A stretch of 64,000 nucleotides of DNA from Pelobates cultripes (taxonomy: Eukaryota; Chordata; Amphibia; Anura; Pelobatidae), in assembly GCA_933207985.1 (NCBI GenBank), contig OW240912.1, forward strand, positions 252,105,784-252,169,783, in the 5' to 3' direction. Positions 33,080-45,844 of the stretch are shown here, piece after piece. Below the pieces are notes generated by a model. The model was not told where the DNA came from and did not search any database. It saw nothing but the letters and a program-made list of their open reading frames with translations. How positions within the stretch are numbered: the stretch's first letter is position 1; the number at the start of each line of letters is the position of its first letter. The translations under genes and the position numbers were made by a program.

Positions 33080-33289
33080 ATCTAGTGTATGTTTAACATT
33101 TAACATGAGCTTACAGTATGGATTGTTGAGGGTCATGCTATTGCAATAGTTATACCACAATGACTGGCTGTCATTTTGATTGCTGGAGCATGCTTTTTCC
33201 CTGTGCCTTCTTTGGCCACATTGTGTACAAACAATATTAGAACTGTCTTTTATTTTGAATGTTAGAGTCATATTACTTACTTTTAACAC
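33071..33289 (-). pseudogene. copia gag nucleocapsid fragment
   Basis: Contains a CCHC zinc knuckle CTQCGQRRHREKAC (CX2CX4HX4C, 33189-33232), as in the nucleocapsid part of copia gag. The last codons of this open frame overlap the end of the hAT MITE. No start of gag is recognisable to the right. Confidence 0.65.
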
Positions 33290-33300
33290 TCGGTTATCAT

Positions 33301-33690
33301 TTAAACTAGCACATTAATAAAAAAATAAGAAATGATCACAAGGCACACCACAGTTTTGCACATAAAAAGAGTATTTATTCATGCATAGAAAATACAACAA
33401 GATATCATTATAGCAGAGAGAAAGTGCATAGTATAGTGGTAAACCAGTATATAGTACCAAAACCACAATGTAAGTAAAGTGGTAAATGCAAAAACCCATT
33501 AAAAAATGTAGAGCAGGTGAAATGAAACCCCAACATTTCAGCTGTGAAGCCTGCCTCTGGGGGACCTCTCAGTGACTGACCTATATTCCCACTTATATAT
33601 CCTATAGGTGAAAAACAATTAACCTAGCGATCAGCTACATAAAGGGAGAAACTTCCAAATCATACAATGTTGTGTGAAAGCACCTGTATC
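33301..33690. repeat. unclassified repeat segment
   Basis: AT-rich, with CCAACATTTCAGCTGTGAAG near 33530, a word of the kind seen in hairpin-type frog repeats (compare 21135). It leads into the tandem duplication at 33691. No gene seen. Confidence 0.4.
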
Positions 33691-34244
33691 AGACCGGGAG
33701 TTACTGCCGGGTTTGATGGCGTCATTACATATGGGCGTGGCCGCATATTCTAGTATTACAGGGAAACTACAGCAGGGTGAAATGGCCAAAATTGTAACAT
33801 GTCAAATGTGAAAATCCTTCTAATGCATAACGGCTGATTTAGTGTTTAACAAACAAGTGGCACATCCCCCTATTACTGTAGCCAACTGGGGGTATAATGA
33901 ATTAGCTAAATAGTAGTGCATAAATATATACAATCTAAAATAGATTATAAAAACATTCTATACCGGGAGTTACTTCCAGGTTTGATGACGTCATGATGCT
34001 TGTGCGTTCCGTGACGTCACTACGTATGAGTGTGACCGCATATACTCGTAGTACAAGGAAACTACTGGCAGGTGAAATGGCCAAAATTGTTATATGTCAA
34101 ATATGGAAATCCTTTTAATGCAAAACGACTACTTGGGAATTAAAACAAACAGGTGGCACATCCCCTAATAACTGCAGCACACTATAGGTATAGTGGATAT
34201 ACAAAATAGTAATACATTAAATTTATGCAATCTAAAACAGATTA
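33691..34244 (+). repeat. tandem duplication, 2 x about 275 bp
   Basis: Unit 1 (33691-33960) and unit 2 (33961-34244) share ACCGGGAGTTACT, GGTTTGATG, GGTGAAATGGCCAAAATTGT, AGGTGGCACATCCCC and TACAATCTAAAA-type words in the same order, at roughly 80% identity by eye. Unit 2 has an extra GACGTCA-bearing insert. The L2 LINE begins just after unit 2. Confidence 0.85.
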
Positions 34245-34353
34245 CCCCAGAAAGCAGGCTCTCCTGCTCTAACTCCATCTCATCCGAGACCCCGCTCATA
34301 TAAAACCCATTCACACCTCCTGTCACTATCAATCCTCCTACTTCTAGCAGCTG

Positions 34354-35528
34354 GTGATGACTCACCCAACCCGGGGCCCTTCACTTCATCCGCCCACACT
34401 AAGACAACCAGAAATCACACAAACCTCATCCACATACCCTGCAGTTTATCCTTATTTACCAACATTCAGTGTGCATTCTGGAACGCCCATTCAATCTGTA
34501 ATAATTAAATCAACAGCTATACACGACCTTGTCATCTCTAACTCACTCACAATACTGGCACTCACTGAGACCTGGCTGTCCCCCTCTGATACCGCTACTC
34601 CCGCTTCTTTATGTTTCGGTGGACTACAATTCTCCCACACACCCAGACTCGACTGTAAAGGAGGCGGTGTAGGCATCCTTCTCTCCCCTCAATGTACCTT
34701 TCAACCTATCCTCCCTACCCCTGCCCTCTCCTTGTTGAAGTTCACACTGTCCACCTTTTTAAGCCCACTCCTTTAAGAATTGCCATTATCTATCGCCCTC
34801 CCGGTCATCCTAGGCTATTCGTTGAACACTTTTCTTCTTGGCTGCCCCACTTTCTCTCCTCTAGCACTCCTTCCCTCATACTTGGGGACTTTAACATCCC
34901 AATAAACAACCTCAATTGCCCCGATACCTCCCGTCTGCTCTCTATAACCTCCTCCTTAGGCCCCATGCAGTTGTCTACTTCAGCAACTCATACAGCAGGA
35001 AACACTCTTGACCTCATCTTCACCAATCTATGTACCACCTCTAATCTCTCCACTGTTCCATTTCCTTTGTCTGACAACCATCTGATAACAGTTGACATCA
35101 GCATATCCGCCAAACTCCAAACTCTCCTTTTACCCATCTCAAATCTAACTTGCCCTACCTCTGCAACCTCCCTCTACAACTCAACTCTCTCCTCTCAACT
35201 CGACATCATGGCACCTCTTGCAATTAAATGCAGCAAGCACCCCCAATTACAACCAAGGCACACCAAGCTCACCCGTTACCTCCAAAAATGTTCTAGAACT
35301 GCTGAACGCTGCTGGAGAAAGTCTTACTTTGCATCTGACTTCCTCCACTATAAATTTATGTTACGCTCCTACAGCCTGGCTCTCTCCGCTGCAAAAGTAT
35401 ACTACTTTAACACCCTCATAAGTACACTGTCCCATCAACCCAAACACCTATTTCACACTTTTGATGCTCTTCTTCGCACTTTTTACTCCCTCTCCTTCTA
35501 CCACAAACTTTGCATCTCATTTCACTGA
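34354..35528 (+). pseudogene. L2 LINE endonuclease region
   Basis: The frames 34354-34776 and 34692-35528 together hold AP-endonuclease blocks: ILALTETWLS (catalytic Glu), GGGVGILLS, RIAIIYRPPG, LILGDFNIP (Asp/Asn, 34881-34900), THTAGNTLDLIFTN and PLSDNHLITVDI (SDH motif). The frame changes at about 34700-34780, so one indel splits the domain. A linker to the RT follows (LTRYLQKCSRTAERCWRK). Confidence 0.85.
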
Positions 35529-37241
35529 GAAGATGTCTACAATCAGAGAAGAGATCGCTAATCTCTCTCCTTCCCTTACCAATAAATCACCCAACCCCAC
35601 TCCCTCCACCATTCTACACTCATTCTCACCTGCTACAGCAGAAGAGGTTTGTGCTCTGCTCTGGTCCTCCCACCCCACCACCTGTTCCCTCGATCCTATT
35701 CCCTCGCATCTCAACCGCACTTTGTCTCCCACTCTTGCTCTTCCTCTCACTAAAATCTTCAATCTCTCCCTTTCCTCTGGCACATTTCCCTCTCCCTTCA
35801 AACAAGCAACAGTACCCCAATTCTGAAAAAGCCCAGCCTTGACTCCAACTCCCCATCCAACTACCGCCCTATCTCGCTATTGCAATTTGCCTCCAAGATC
35901 CTCGAGAGTGTTGTGTACATCAGAGTGACTGACTTTCTAGAATCCAACCCTCTGCTTGACCCCCTTCAGTCTGGATTCCGCGCTGGTCATTCTGTCAAAA
36001 CGGCTGTGACCAAAGTATCCAACGATTGAATTGCTGCTAAATCTCGCAGCCATTATTCTATCCTAATTCTCCTTGATCTTTCTGCTGCCTTTGACACTGT
36101 TGATCATCAACAGCTTCTTTGCATTCTCTGTAATTTTGGTCTATGGGATACTGCTCTCTCCTGGTGCTCCTCCTACCTCTCCCAGTGATCTTTCAGTGTT
36201 TCTTTCTCTGACTCTGTCTCTTCCCCCCAACCACTCTCTGTCGGCGTCCCCCAAGGCTCTGTCCTTGGTCCCCTACTGTTCTCTATCTATACTGCCTCCC
36301 TTGGGAAACTCATCAGCTCCTTTGGCTTCCGTTATCATTTCTATGCGGATGAAACGCAAATCTACCTGTCCTCTCCTGATCTCCCTCCGCCCATCTCGAC
36401 TCATGTCTCTGACTGCCTCTCTTCGATCTCCAACTGGATGGTTGCTCACTTCCTTAAACTCAACCTGTCCAAAACAGAACTTCTGGTCTTTCCTCCCTCA
36501 AGTGTTACTACTCCTGTGTCTGTCTCCCTCCAAGTCAACATTGCTACAATCACCTCTACCTCACAGGCTCGCTGCCTGGGTGTTCTTTTTGACTCCAACC
36601 TCACCTTCACCCCTCATGTCCAATCAATTGCCAAACCCTGTTGCTTCCATCTCAAAAACATAGCGCGCATTTGCCCCTATTTAACCCCAGATGCGGCTAA
36701 GGTGCTGGTCCATGCTCTTGTTCTCTCTCGCCTTGACTTCTGCAATACCCTTCTCAGTGGTCTTACATGTTCCCAGATTGCACCACTGCAATCTATAATG
36801 AATGCAGCGGCGAGGCTCATTTTCCTGTCCGCTCACACCTCCCATGCCTCCCAGTCCCTGCACTGGCTTCCAGTTAAATATAGGGCTCAATTTAAAATTC
36901 TGGTGCTTGCTTACAAGTCCCTACATAATGCTGCTCCAACCTACCTATCCTCCCTAATACACAAGTATGTCCCGTCGAGGCCCCTACGTTCTGCCAAAGA
37001 CCTACGTCTATCCTCTGTCCTTACTCCCACCTCTGATGCTCGCCTACAAGATTTCTCCAGGGCTGCACCTCTTCTGTGGAACTCCCTTCCCTTCTCCGTA
37101 AGATTTTCACCCAGTCTCCACTCATTCAAAAAATCATTGAAAACTCACTTCTTCAAGAAAGCATATCATTTAAACTGTAAGCAGTTTTTTATCCCCCACC
37201 CCATGACTCCTCTCCTGCAACTGTCAAATATTACCTACTAA
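35461..37241 (+). pseudogene. L2 LINE reverse transcriptase and C-terminal region
   Basis: Blocks in order: a linker ending [34 protein letters not shown] (36070-36105, motif A); [13 protein letters not shown] motif B; and [11 protein letters not shown] (36339-36368), where the catalytic YADD reads YADE. Then [11 protein letters not shown], the DYCN-like [25 protein letters not shown] and the conserved LLWNSLP...FK end. The 3' part is one long frame (36438-37241), while the RT core is spread over three frames with a stop near 36028. The D-to-E change and the frameshifts exclude activity. Confidence 0.85.
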
Positions 37242-37475
37242 GCCCTCAATGAATACTTTTCTAACAACCTACTTTGTACCTCTACTTTTACCCTTTGTGT
37301 CACTATACCCCACTCCCTCTAGAATGTAAGCTCATTGAGCAGGGCTCCCCACCTCTCTGTTCCTGTATATCCAATTGTCTGGTTAAAATTAAATGTCTGT
37401 TAGTCCACCCAATGTATAGCACTACGGAATGTGATGGCGCTATATAAATAATAAAATAATTAAAAAAATTATTAT

Positions 37476-38144
37476 TCACAATACCCCACATTGTAACACA
37501 TCCATAATACACAGTACAAGTCAATGTAGTATATAACTTGATTATAACAAGCAATATAATGTGCATACAAATATCAATAGCATATCAGAGGTAATAAAGT
37601 TAACAAAATATACATCTAATCATATATAAATATAAGACATATAATATACAATAAACATATGGGGCCCCATATGGACCACACATAAAGTATAGAAATAAGA
37701 AATAAAACGAAAATATAAAATCATTTGAACTAGCACATAATATTCTCGACTGTGCAAACTCTACAAAAGGGACTTCCATCACCTTGCTCAATACGTAAAA
37801 ACCAAAGAAAATGTTACTTACGCAATATCTCAAATCCCTATGCACATTTAATTAATGGGAGGCTTTTTAGTATCACTCCAATGGCCATTCGAGTGTAAGC
37901 TCACCTGACATGTCAAGGTTAAACCTCGTAAAGTTTAAAGGTAAAAACTCTAATGAGACAGAGAGGATTGTTTTTCTAAACCTCTACATACTTATTAATA
38001 GAGAACACAGAGGGTGGGCGGCAGCACTGTGACATAGCTCTGTAATGCAAAAGCAAATACTAACATTCAAAATCAAACCCTGCACTCAAATTCCCTATAC
38101 TCTTGGGTTTTAGCAATGTCTATAGTACGCAACAGCCCCAAAGA
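37476..38144. other. non-coding, AT-rich
   Basis: No gene and no terminal repeat recognised. The small frame 37600-37845 is Tyr/Phe-rich low-complexity. Confidence 0.5.
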
Positions 38145-38535
38145 AAACACAAAATGTTATGGCAAATAAGAACCATTTGACCCATCTATTTTGCCCAATT
38201 TTCTAAATACTTTCATTAGTCCCTGGCCTTATCTTATAAATAGGATAGCCCTATGCCTATTCCACTCATGCTTAAACTCCCTCTACCACTTTAGCTGCAA
38301 AGCTATTCCATGCATCCACTACCCTCTCAGTAAAGTAATATTTTCAGATTTTTTTTAACCTTTGCCCTTATAATTTAGGACAACAAGAGGACTATGTAGT
38401 TTTCCTTCTTTTTAATATACTTTCCTCCTTTACGGTGTTGATTCCCTTACATGTTTCTATCATATCCCCCGTCTTGTCTTTCCTCCAAGCTATGCATGTT
38501 AAGATCCTTTATTCTTCCCTGGTAAGCTTTTTGGG
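38145..38535 (-). mobile_element. CR1-like LINE 3' end, about 390 bp
   Basis: Minus-strand copy of the same CR1 3' region as at 26430 and 28131 (GGCCAGGGACTAATGAAAGT, CTCAGTAAAGTAATA-type words on the plus strand). The octamer tail is mostly lost (AAAATGTTATGG at the edge). Confidence 0.7.
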
Positions 38536-39655
38536 GGCTGTTAAGGCCCCTGGCAACTACACGCCAGATTAGTCCTATATAAACATACACTGGGGAGGCG
38601 GGTAGATATGCTGCTGTTTCCTACTGGGAAATATTTTTATTTGTATGTTGATGCTTTTAATTGCAATTTTGGTCCATGAGGAAGTCCAACTATGGGATGA
38701 AATGCGTAAGACCTCTGCGCTTTATGTGTATTTTTTTTTTTTTAGTTTCACAATAAATTTAAATATTGGATACCTACCTTGAGTCCTGCAAATTGTTTCT
38801 GGAGTAGAGCCTGCAGTCAGGAGCAAAGGTAACATATGTTAGCTCCTCAAGAATTTCAGGGGAGGCACCCAGAGGCGATGTATTAACTTCTCATCTTAGT
38901 ACATTTCTAACAGCGCATTATTTCTTTCTTTACTGTACTATACTTTATTGCTATTTCTTTTGTACATTTATAGCTACGTTCCCTATAGATTTTATAATTT
39001 AACGTATAAGTACTATCGGCAATAAAAGGCATACTGGCCAAATAATATTGACTGCCCAGTCTTACAATTTGCGCATTTGAGGTAATTTGTGTGGACACTG
39101 TTTTATTTTCTGCACTTCCTGCAGTACTTTCCTTGTGAAACTTTATGCATTTATCCCTACCTAATCTTAAGGTTAGTATATAATATCTTATTAAAGTTCA
39201 ATGGGAAATGCTCATATAACAATACTATTATTCTGATTATTGTTTCTCTGAGGCATTTCCTTTACTAGAACACTATAGAATTACAACTGTTTACTTTTTA
39301 ATCCATGAGAAAATGCACTTTATTTGTGTGGATTATCTGCAACTTTATAGTTATTGAATTTATAGGTATCTTTCAGACATATAAACACACCGTGATCGTT
39401 TAAACCTTAAATAAATGCAAGCTTTATTTTCAACGCAAATTATGCCATTCCCGCAGGCTGTCGACTATACTGGTGTACATTAGATTAACAAGATTTATTA
39501 ACATGATCGGCATATTTAAAATCATTTGAATTAGAAAGTCAAATCATGTTTTTTTATTGACCTTTAATAATTGTCTAGGCATGACTGAAGAAACAAACAA
39601 CAACAAAAAAAGTAAGAAAATACATATCAGATCTTTTTATAGTAATTTATTTAAA
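38536..39655. other. non-coding, nothing firmly recognised
   Basis: AT-rich DNA. GGATGAAATGCGTAAGACC near 38696 resembles a word of hairpin-type repeats, but no element can be delimited. Confidence 0.5.
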
Positions 39656-39656
39656 C

Positions 39657-40020
39657 TTAAAGGAAACTATAGTGTTATGAATACAACTCTGTATTCATAA
39701 CATTATAGTGCTCTCGGCCCCCTCATATTCCCATGTCTAATAAATTTCCTTCGGCACTGGTTTGCGCTCCTCCTCTGCCGACATCAGCCCATTTTGGGCG
39801 AGTGCTGTGCGCACACATTAGGCCTTCCCCATAGGAAAGCATTGATTCAAAGCTTTCCTATGGGGATTCTCTTAATACTGGACATCCTCATGCACAGTTA
39901 GATTACTTCAAGTGTTATTTCACAGTGTCAAACTCTGTGCAACTGCTGGAAGTGCCTCTAGTGGCTTTCTTTTTTGTTTTATAATTTCAGCTATATTAAG
40001 ATTTTTTTTTGTTTTAAAGG
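39657..40020. mobile_element. partial TTAA-type MITE
   Basis: TTAAAGGAAACTATAGTGTTATGAAT starts here with a dyad ATGAATAC...GTATTCAT. Words shared with the 9.9 kb copy include GCCCCCTC and CTAGTGGC. The right end is not identifiable. Confidence 0.45.
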
Positions 40021-40064
40021 GTACAGAAAAAAGAAAGATGGGGAATTTACAAAGATAAAAATAC

Positions 40065-40069
<5 letters not shown>

Positions 40070-40110
<41 letters not shown>
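40070..40110. repeat. (TA)n microsatellite
   Basis: About 20 uninterrupted TA units. The Tyr/Ile-repeat frame on the minus strand at 39920-40141 comes from it. Confidence 0.95.
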
Positions 40111-40112
<2 letters not shown>

Positions 40113-40113
<1 letters not shown>

Positions 40114-42054
40114 AATACATCATAATATAAAATCTGTTCATCCAGACCTAATAGACTTATGGAATATTGTTACTGTGATATACTAGAACAATGTTCCAGC
40201 AAAGCCAAATAGAATTATAGAATCTTTATCGTACACACAGTTTATATAAACCTTTTATGAGCATAGATTCTTAGATATTTTTCCTCTTAACTAGTAGGGG
40301 TTATTCATATATGAAAAAAAAAGAAAACAAGAAATTATAATAATAGATACATTAGACTAAACTTATCTTGTAACCGCTGGTGGTTCCCTTATTTACCACT
40401 ATAATGTCTTAAAGCATAGAACTTAGTAGGGCTAACCATACAGATATCTTAGCCATAATTTTATATAGTGTAAGAGATCCTCTATTTAACATATATAAAT
40501 AATTGAGAATACAATATAAAATAAGGATTGTCTTGGAAGCAAGATTGTCTTTTTGGATATTTATTATATAAAAATATAAAATCCATTATAGCAGAGTTTA
40601 TAAGATTAAATTACATGCTTGCAAATATCATTAATAGGTTAACATACCCTTCTGAACATGTCATCATGTCAGCCTCTCTGTCATTTTAAGATGGAGCAGC
40701 GTCTGTCTCCAAGTCTCTCCTCTGTGTCTTAACATTTAAAAGTACACCTATTTATACCTTAGGTGTCTCCATTTTAGGTTACTGTAGTTCAAATATGAAA
40801 AAGTAACACTTCTTTTACTTTATTCAATTTAGGACCTCCCTTAATTTGGCAAACATACAAGGCCATAACTAAAGGGTGTATACGTCATGGAAATTTTCCT
40901 GACTTAGTTCAAGATGGCATCTTAAAGTCTGAATAGGTTATCTGTTGTTTATACTAAGTCGTAAGTGTACAGTCGTGGGAGATTCCCGGATTTGGGGAAG
41001 TTCCATTAACTTGGGGTTACCACAGTATATTGTGTACTGCAAGAGTCGTAGTATAGCCTTGAAGCTTGTTTATGCATTATTGTTATTGTAATTCGTCTGG
41101 GACAAAATGGCGCAAACATATTATGCACTGAGGTTATTGCTTAAAGAAACATCTATGAAAAACAATATGTTCCATTTCTAACACCTTGTCAATTTGCAAT
41201 ATCTCTTAAAGACAAAGTACACAGTTTAAGAAATACAACATTTCATTCTAAAACTTGTAATATTTGTATTTGCCCATAACAATCTCATGATTATTAATCT
41301 TAAGAATATTTATTTACTTCTGTGCTTAACCGAAATATGTCACTCTGATTCACCCCCATGGCTTATGTATATTGGCAAAAATTAAGTGGAGTGAACCCAT
41401 CTGCCTATGATCCCTTCAACCAATATTGTATCCAGGGGTCCCATATCTTTAAATCATTTATTTTCTTACCCTGGGCCATAAAGGTTTTGCTTGCAGTCCT
41501 TAAATAATGAGATTCGTGATCACTGACAGAAGACATATGATTTACAAAAACACACCCTTCTAGATAAGACACATTTGTGTTTGTTATTATATATTTTATG
41601 AATTCTGAGTTTAGACTTTGTTTCCTCACAAAATAGCTGACACCATTATATTTTCATTACGATTAAATGAATAAAGTTGAACTCTTACTAAATTTTTGTA
41701 ATGCATTTCATACAATATAATAATTGTTATGCAGTTTGTTTAAATACTTTTTTAAAACTAATTTTCTCTGAAGCTGCACTTGTGCAGTAAGGTCTGACAA
41801 TGCTTAAGCTTAGAGCTTACTCTGCCTGCTAGAAGCCTCCTCCCTATCACCTACCCGTTTTGACTGACCAGAACAGATTCTCCAGGACTCTGGAATCCCT
41901 GTACTTAGTGGAATACTGGAGTATCTGAGAAAACCTTATCTGTGCATGGTTTTTCCCCCTCCAATTGAACACGGCAATCTCTTGGATAGAGAGAAGAGGG
42001 CTGGCGAGGAGAAGAGACATGGTTGTGGGCAGAATGGACAACTCAGAAATTATT
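40113..42054. other. non-coding, AT-rich, nothing recognised
   Basis: No gene, terminal repeat or array that I can support in these 1.9 kb. Confidence 0.5.
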
Positions 42055-42190
42055 TATACACACACATACACTGTTATATAAACTACACTTTACACTGTTA
42101 CACACACCACTACTCACAGTGCTTTCCCCACTGCTACACGGAAATACTGCTGTCCACACACATTCTATACAAAGACACACACACGCTCAC
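42055..42190. repeat. degenerate CA-rich array
   Basis: Irregular ACACACATACACTGTTA and CACACACCACTACTCACAG units resembling the minisatellite at 3016-3660. Confidence 0.6.
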
Positions 42191-42449
42191 TATGTATGTG
42201 TTTTTTTTGTAGTTTTTTTTTTTTAACTTTCATGGCCATCTATTTTAAAAATGTTAATAAATGAATTGTTCTAAATATGAGTAATCTGCTGTGTTTAATA
42301 ATATGTCTGCTTCATAGAACAGAGAGATACTGGAGCCGAATAATGTTCTGCCTGCCATACAAAAGTTGCATTCAACAATACAATCTACTCCTCTTCTACG
42401 TTTGATAGACCAAGAGATATCTGTAAAGCATAGTGTGTCATTGTCATTT

Positions 42450-42495
42450 ACCCATTGTAAAGCGCTGCGGAATTTGATGGCGCTCTATAAATATC

Positions 42496-42536
<41 letters not shown>
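42450..42536 (+). mobile_element. 5'-truncated L2 LINE 3' end with (AAT)n tail
   Basis: AAAGCGCTGCGGAATTTGATGGCGCTCTATAAAT is the L2 3' signature also seen at 37420-37450. It is followed by a pure AAT microsatellite (42496-42536) that serves as the tail. Only the last 45 bp of the LINE are present. Confidence 0.85.
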
Positions 42537-42539
42537 TGA

Positions 42540-45500
42540 TTCAGGAACAGGATATGGCAAAATTAGTTTTACAGTATACCTTGAAAAGCTTGTGAATAGT
42601 CTTAGTAACATCATACAACATATACAGATGGAATACACATATGAATAATTCTCATATCCTTTCTATTTCATGGACCACTGCCAAATCTTTTCACTTTACA
42701 AAAATAAATATTTTTTAGAGATATCTTGAAAAACTAAATATAGAGTGAAGTGCTTTTAAATATGATAATTAAATATAGTTTAATAATAACTTACGGGCAA
42801 CATTCCTAGATGTAAAGTGGATTTTATAAGTGAGCATAATATAAATAGGGCTTACAGATCATTTAACTAATTATTCTGCAGCTAGTAGAAAGAAGTAAGG
42901 AGAAAAATGAATCTCCATTTAATAACAGAAAATGTATAAAGATGATGACTGTATGGCAAAATAGTTTAAAAATATTATACGTGTTTCCTAATTGACTTAT
43001 ATCTCTTAAATCTTTTCTGTAAATACAAATGTATTTTTTTTTTTTTATTGACTAATACTTTTTAAAATCAGCTTACTTGGGAAATGCTTCCTTCTGGGAC
43101 TCTCTGCAGCTGAAGGTTAAATAGGACCCTGGAATGAGGCACCTGTGACAGGGAGGGGTGCAAACCTTGCACTGTAGAGAACCCCAAGAGTAAGTAAGTG
43201 GATTGATTTCAAAAGAGCAGGTATTAGAATTCTAGAGTAGGACCTGCCAAGAATGGGGGAACATTGACGTTGTGGCAAGCTTATGCAATGTATGATCATG
43301 TACTGTAACTAAACCCCAATTATTTTTGCCTAGCTGGGTGGTTATAAAAAACTATTACATTTTGTGAGCTTTGAAATTGACATTTAGTGACTGAGTGAGT
43401 ATGCTGGATCTTGTATGATTAACTGCAGAATATGGAAGTCTGTGAAAATCTGCAGCAAGGAAGAAAGGATGCAGTTCCCAGGCGGACGTGTCATCTGTGA
43501 ATGTGCATAATGCACATTCTCTGCTGGAGCATGTACTGAGACATTACGAGATGTAGACATTGCGCAACTTGACTTTATGCAATTCATTAAAAATAGGACA
43601 CAAATTGGATGGCTCAGTGCCACCCATCCCCTCTCCCGGACTGACACGGAAAATGCAAAAAGCTTGCAAGAAAGAGCAGTTAATTGTGAAAACTATAATT
43701 TACACCCTTTTCTGCCTAAAGAATTTAAACTGCGTGATTGAAAACTGAAGTTTTTGTATGAGACAGTTGTCTCAAAGTGATAGATGTCCCTTTAAGGCTA
43801 AAGTAACCAAAAACTAAAATTATCCCAGTCAGCTATGTTTCCAGTTTGGCTGCTTTGACCTAGAAAATTTAATTCATTTGGATAGTGACAGTTCCTCTTA
43901 AAATTAATTAAATATTTAACATGTTAGAAAAAAGAAAATTTTTACTTTCATATCTGTAATTATTATTTTCATAATTGCTTTTAATTCTTTCAGCCTGTAC
44001 TCAACTGTTGCAATTGTAATTTGCATTACAATTTAGCATTATGCAATAGTAAACAAATGAGGACAATGGAATTTATTTTAAGATTCCTTGGAGTACGTTA
44101 AATAATTAATTGTTCTATTTTTTTTGTCTTGTGTTTAAATTGTGTTTCCCTTAGCAGCAGCTCTTAAGTATTTTTATTTCATCACATTAGTCTTTAAATA
44201 TTAAATATCAAAAATCGCTTTAACCCTTTGTGATATTAAATGTACCCTATACATGCCCATCACTAATGTGCTTGGTGACAGTGGATGTACAAGACTTCTC
44301 AAACTATCATGCAAAAGTTCAAATGTATTATTTTCTCTCTTTTTTTCTTTTTGAGCCCCACAGATAGTTATGTGAATCGTTATATAATAATAGTACAGTC
44401 TGTCATTTTAAATTAAATTCAATAAAAGTGATATATTAAAGGGTTTCAACAAGCACCAAGACCATTTCAGGGATTTGAAGTAACCTTTTATTAAATCACC
44501 AAAAAGATGCAGAAATGCTTTCACTCCAGGAAAAATGCAGAAATTTTGTGATGACCGGAGTAGCCTATGATCCTTGGGACAGTTTTCCTATAATAATTCA
44601 ACCAATTCCTTAACACAGTCCATTTTTCTCAAATTATGGGTATCACCCTACTTTTCTTACAACACACCTAGGACAAAGTGTCCTTTTCAGTTCTTTCTAA
44701 ATCAAATCCAGGACAAATGTTCTTTATTAAGGAAAACCTTGACTTGTACTTAAAGAGTATAAACAGTATAAAACATTTACTGATTTACATAGAAAGCTTG
44801 GCCCTAAGTATAGGTGGTAGATGAAGTATTACGTTCTACAAAAAAAATCAAGCTTTCCTGTCCCTCTAAAATATATTTGTGAAACCTTTATTGACCCATT
44901 AAAACTGAGTTTCAAATTAATGTTGTTTGTTTGTTTGTTTTGTTTTGTCGGCCTAGTATAGAATTCATCCTGTCATGTATCCCTGTTGAAGCTGTGTATA
45001 GTGGATACGTTAAACCTATCTCTCTTGTTGTCCACTTTTTATGATCTCCCTTATGACAAACCTTATTATTTGATAACCAGAGGTAGTCCTTATGGGGGGG
45101 GGGGAGGGAGGGGGGAGGGGAAGCATGTCAAATTACCAAAATAAGGGTTAACTATGAGGAAGTAGGAGAGCTGTGTACTGGCTGGCACAGATTTGTTCCT
45201 GCTCCTCCCTTAACAGACTGCAAAGTATAAGGCAGTGGATAATAGTATATAACTCTGCATCCAGGACCACTGATGGTATTGAATTTCATGGTCATCACCA
45301 GGTCTTTTTTACCAGTTGGTCTCCAGCTGTAAATAATATTTAAAAAATTGCCAGAATCCTATTGCTCCCTTTGTCCTGGGCCCTACCAGCCTGTGTAGAA
45401 TTGTACCCGTGGTTAGGTTGAGAGGGTTTTTTTTTTCTGTTTAGAGCTGATTAAAGAATTAAAGCAATAACTAACCTGATCTTCTATTCCAGATGCAGCA

Positions 45501-45827
45501 AGATTAATTTACCCCTTGAAGGTATTATATTAATGCAGTACACCAGCGTATTGTTGGTCAGCTATTGTTTGGTTACAAATCCTATAAACAGTAGCAGGAA
45601 TGAATTGTTGTTGTGTCCTAGAAAATACCTGAAAGCAAGCAAAGGACTTTTTATGGATATTTATAATGTACTGCTAACATTATGTCGGCATATAACAATG
45701 TGAGATGTGCATCAAATGGTTACTTGCAGGATTTGTTGAAAACCCACAAAGGAATTGCAACTTTTTGACCAAAAGTTTTAAATTCCAGAGAGATCATGAA
45801 GGAATACTCCATTAGTAAAAAAATCAT
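42540..45827. other. non-coding, AT-rich; G-run at 45094-45120
   Basis: No gene seen. A G-rich tract at 45094-45120 (11 G, then GGG/GGGGGG/GGGG blocks) has G-quadruplex potential. TCCCTTTAAGG near 43789 may be the end of another TTAA MITE. Near 44930 there is a short TTTG repeat. Confidence 0.5.
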
Positions 45828-45844
45828 TAAAACTCACCACTTAG

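Larger units (their letters stand above)
29332..33300 (-). mobile_element. decayed Ty1/copia retrotransposon, minus strand
   Basis: Reading the minus strand from right to left gives, in copia order: a gag CCHC knuckle (33189-33232), a protease-flank block (31440-31760), pre-integrase and integrase (30770-31417), and reverse transcriptase with the start of the RNase H link (29345-29970). All are broken by stops and frameshifts. Two hAT elements (31899-32649, 32963-33079) interrupt it. No LTR was recognised: the left end is cut by a CR1 3' end and the right end fades near 33300. Copia elements are uncommon in vertebrates but known from fish and amphibians. Confidence 0.8.
34250..37475 (+). mobile_element. 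degenerate L2-type LINE, near full length
   Basis: A single-strand succession of endonuclease, reverse transcriptase and a C-terminal region, ending in the 3' signature GATGGCGCTATATAAATAATAA and an AT-rich microsatellite tail (37430-37475). That 3' end is typical of L2 and is seen again at 42450-42536. Many frameshifts and stops make it inactive. Confidence 0.85.

Noticed and set aside
35517..35856. Minus-strand frames inside the L2 LINE
   Set aside because: They are shadows of the plus-strand L2 reading frame, which has recognisable motifs.
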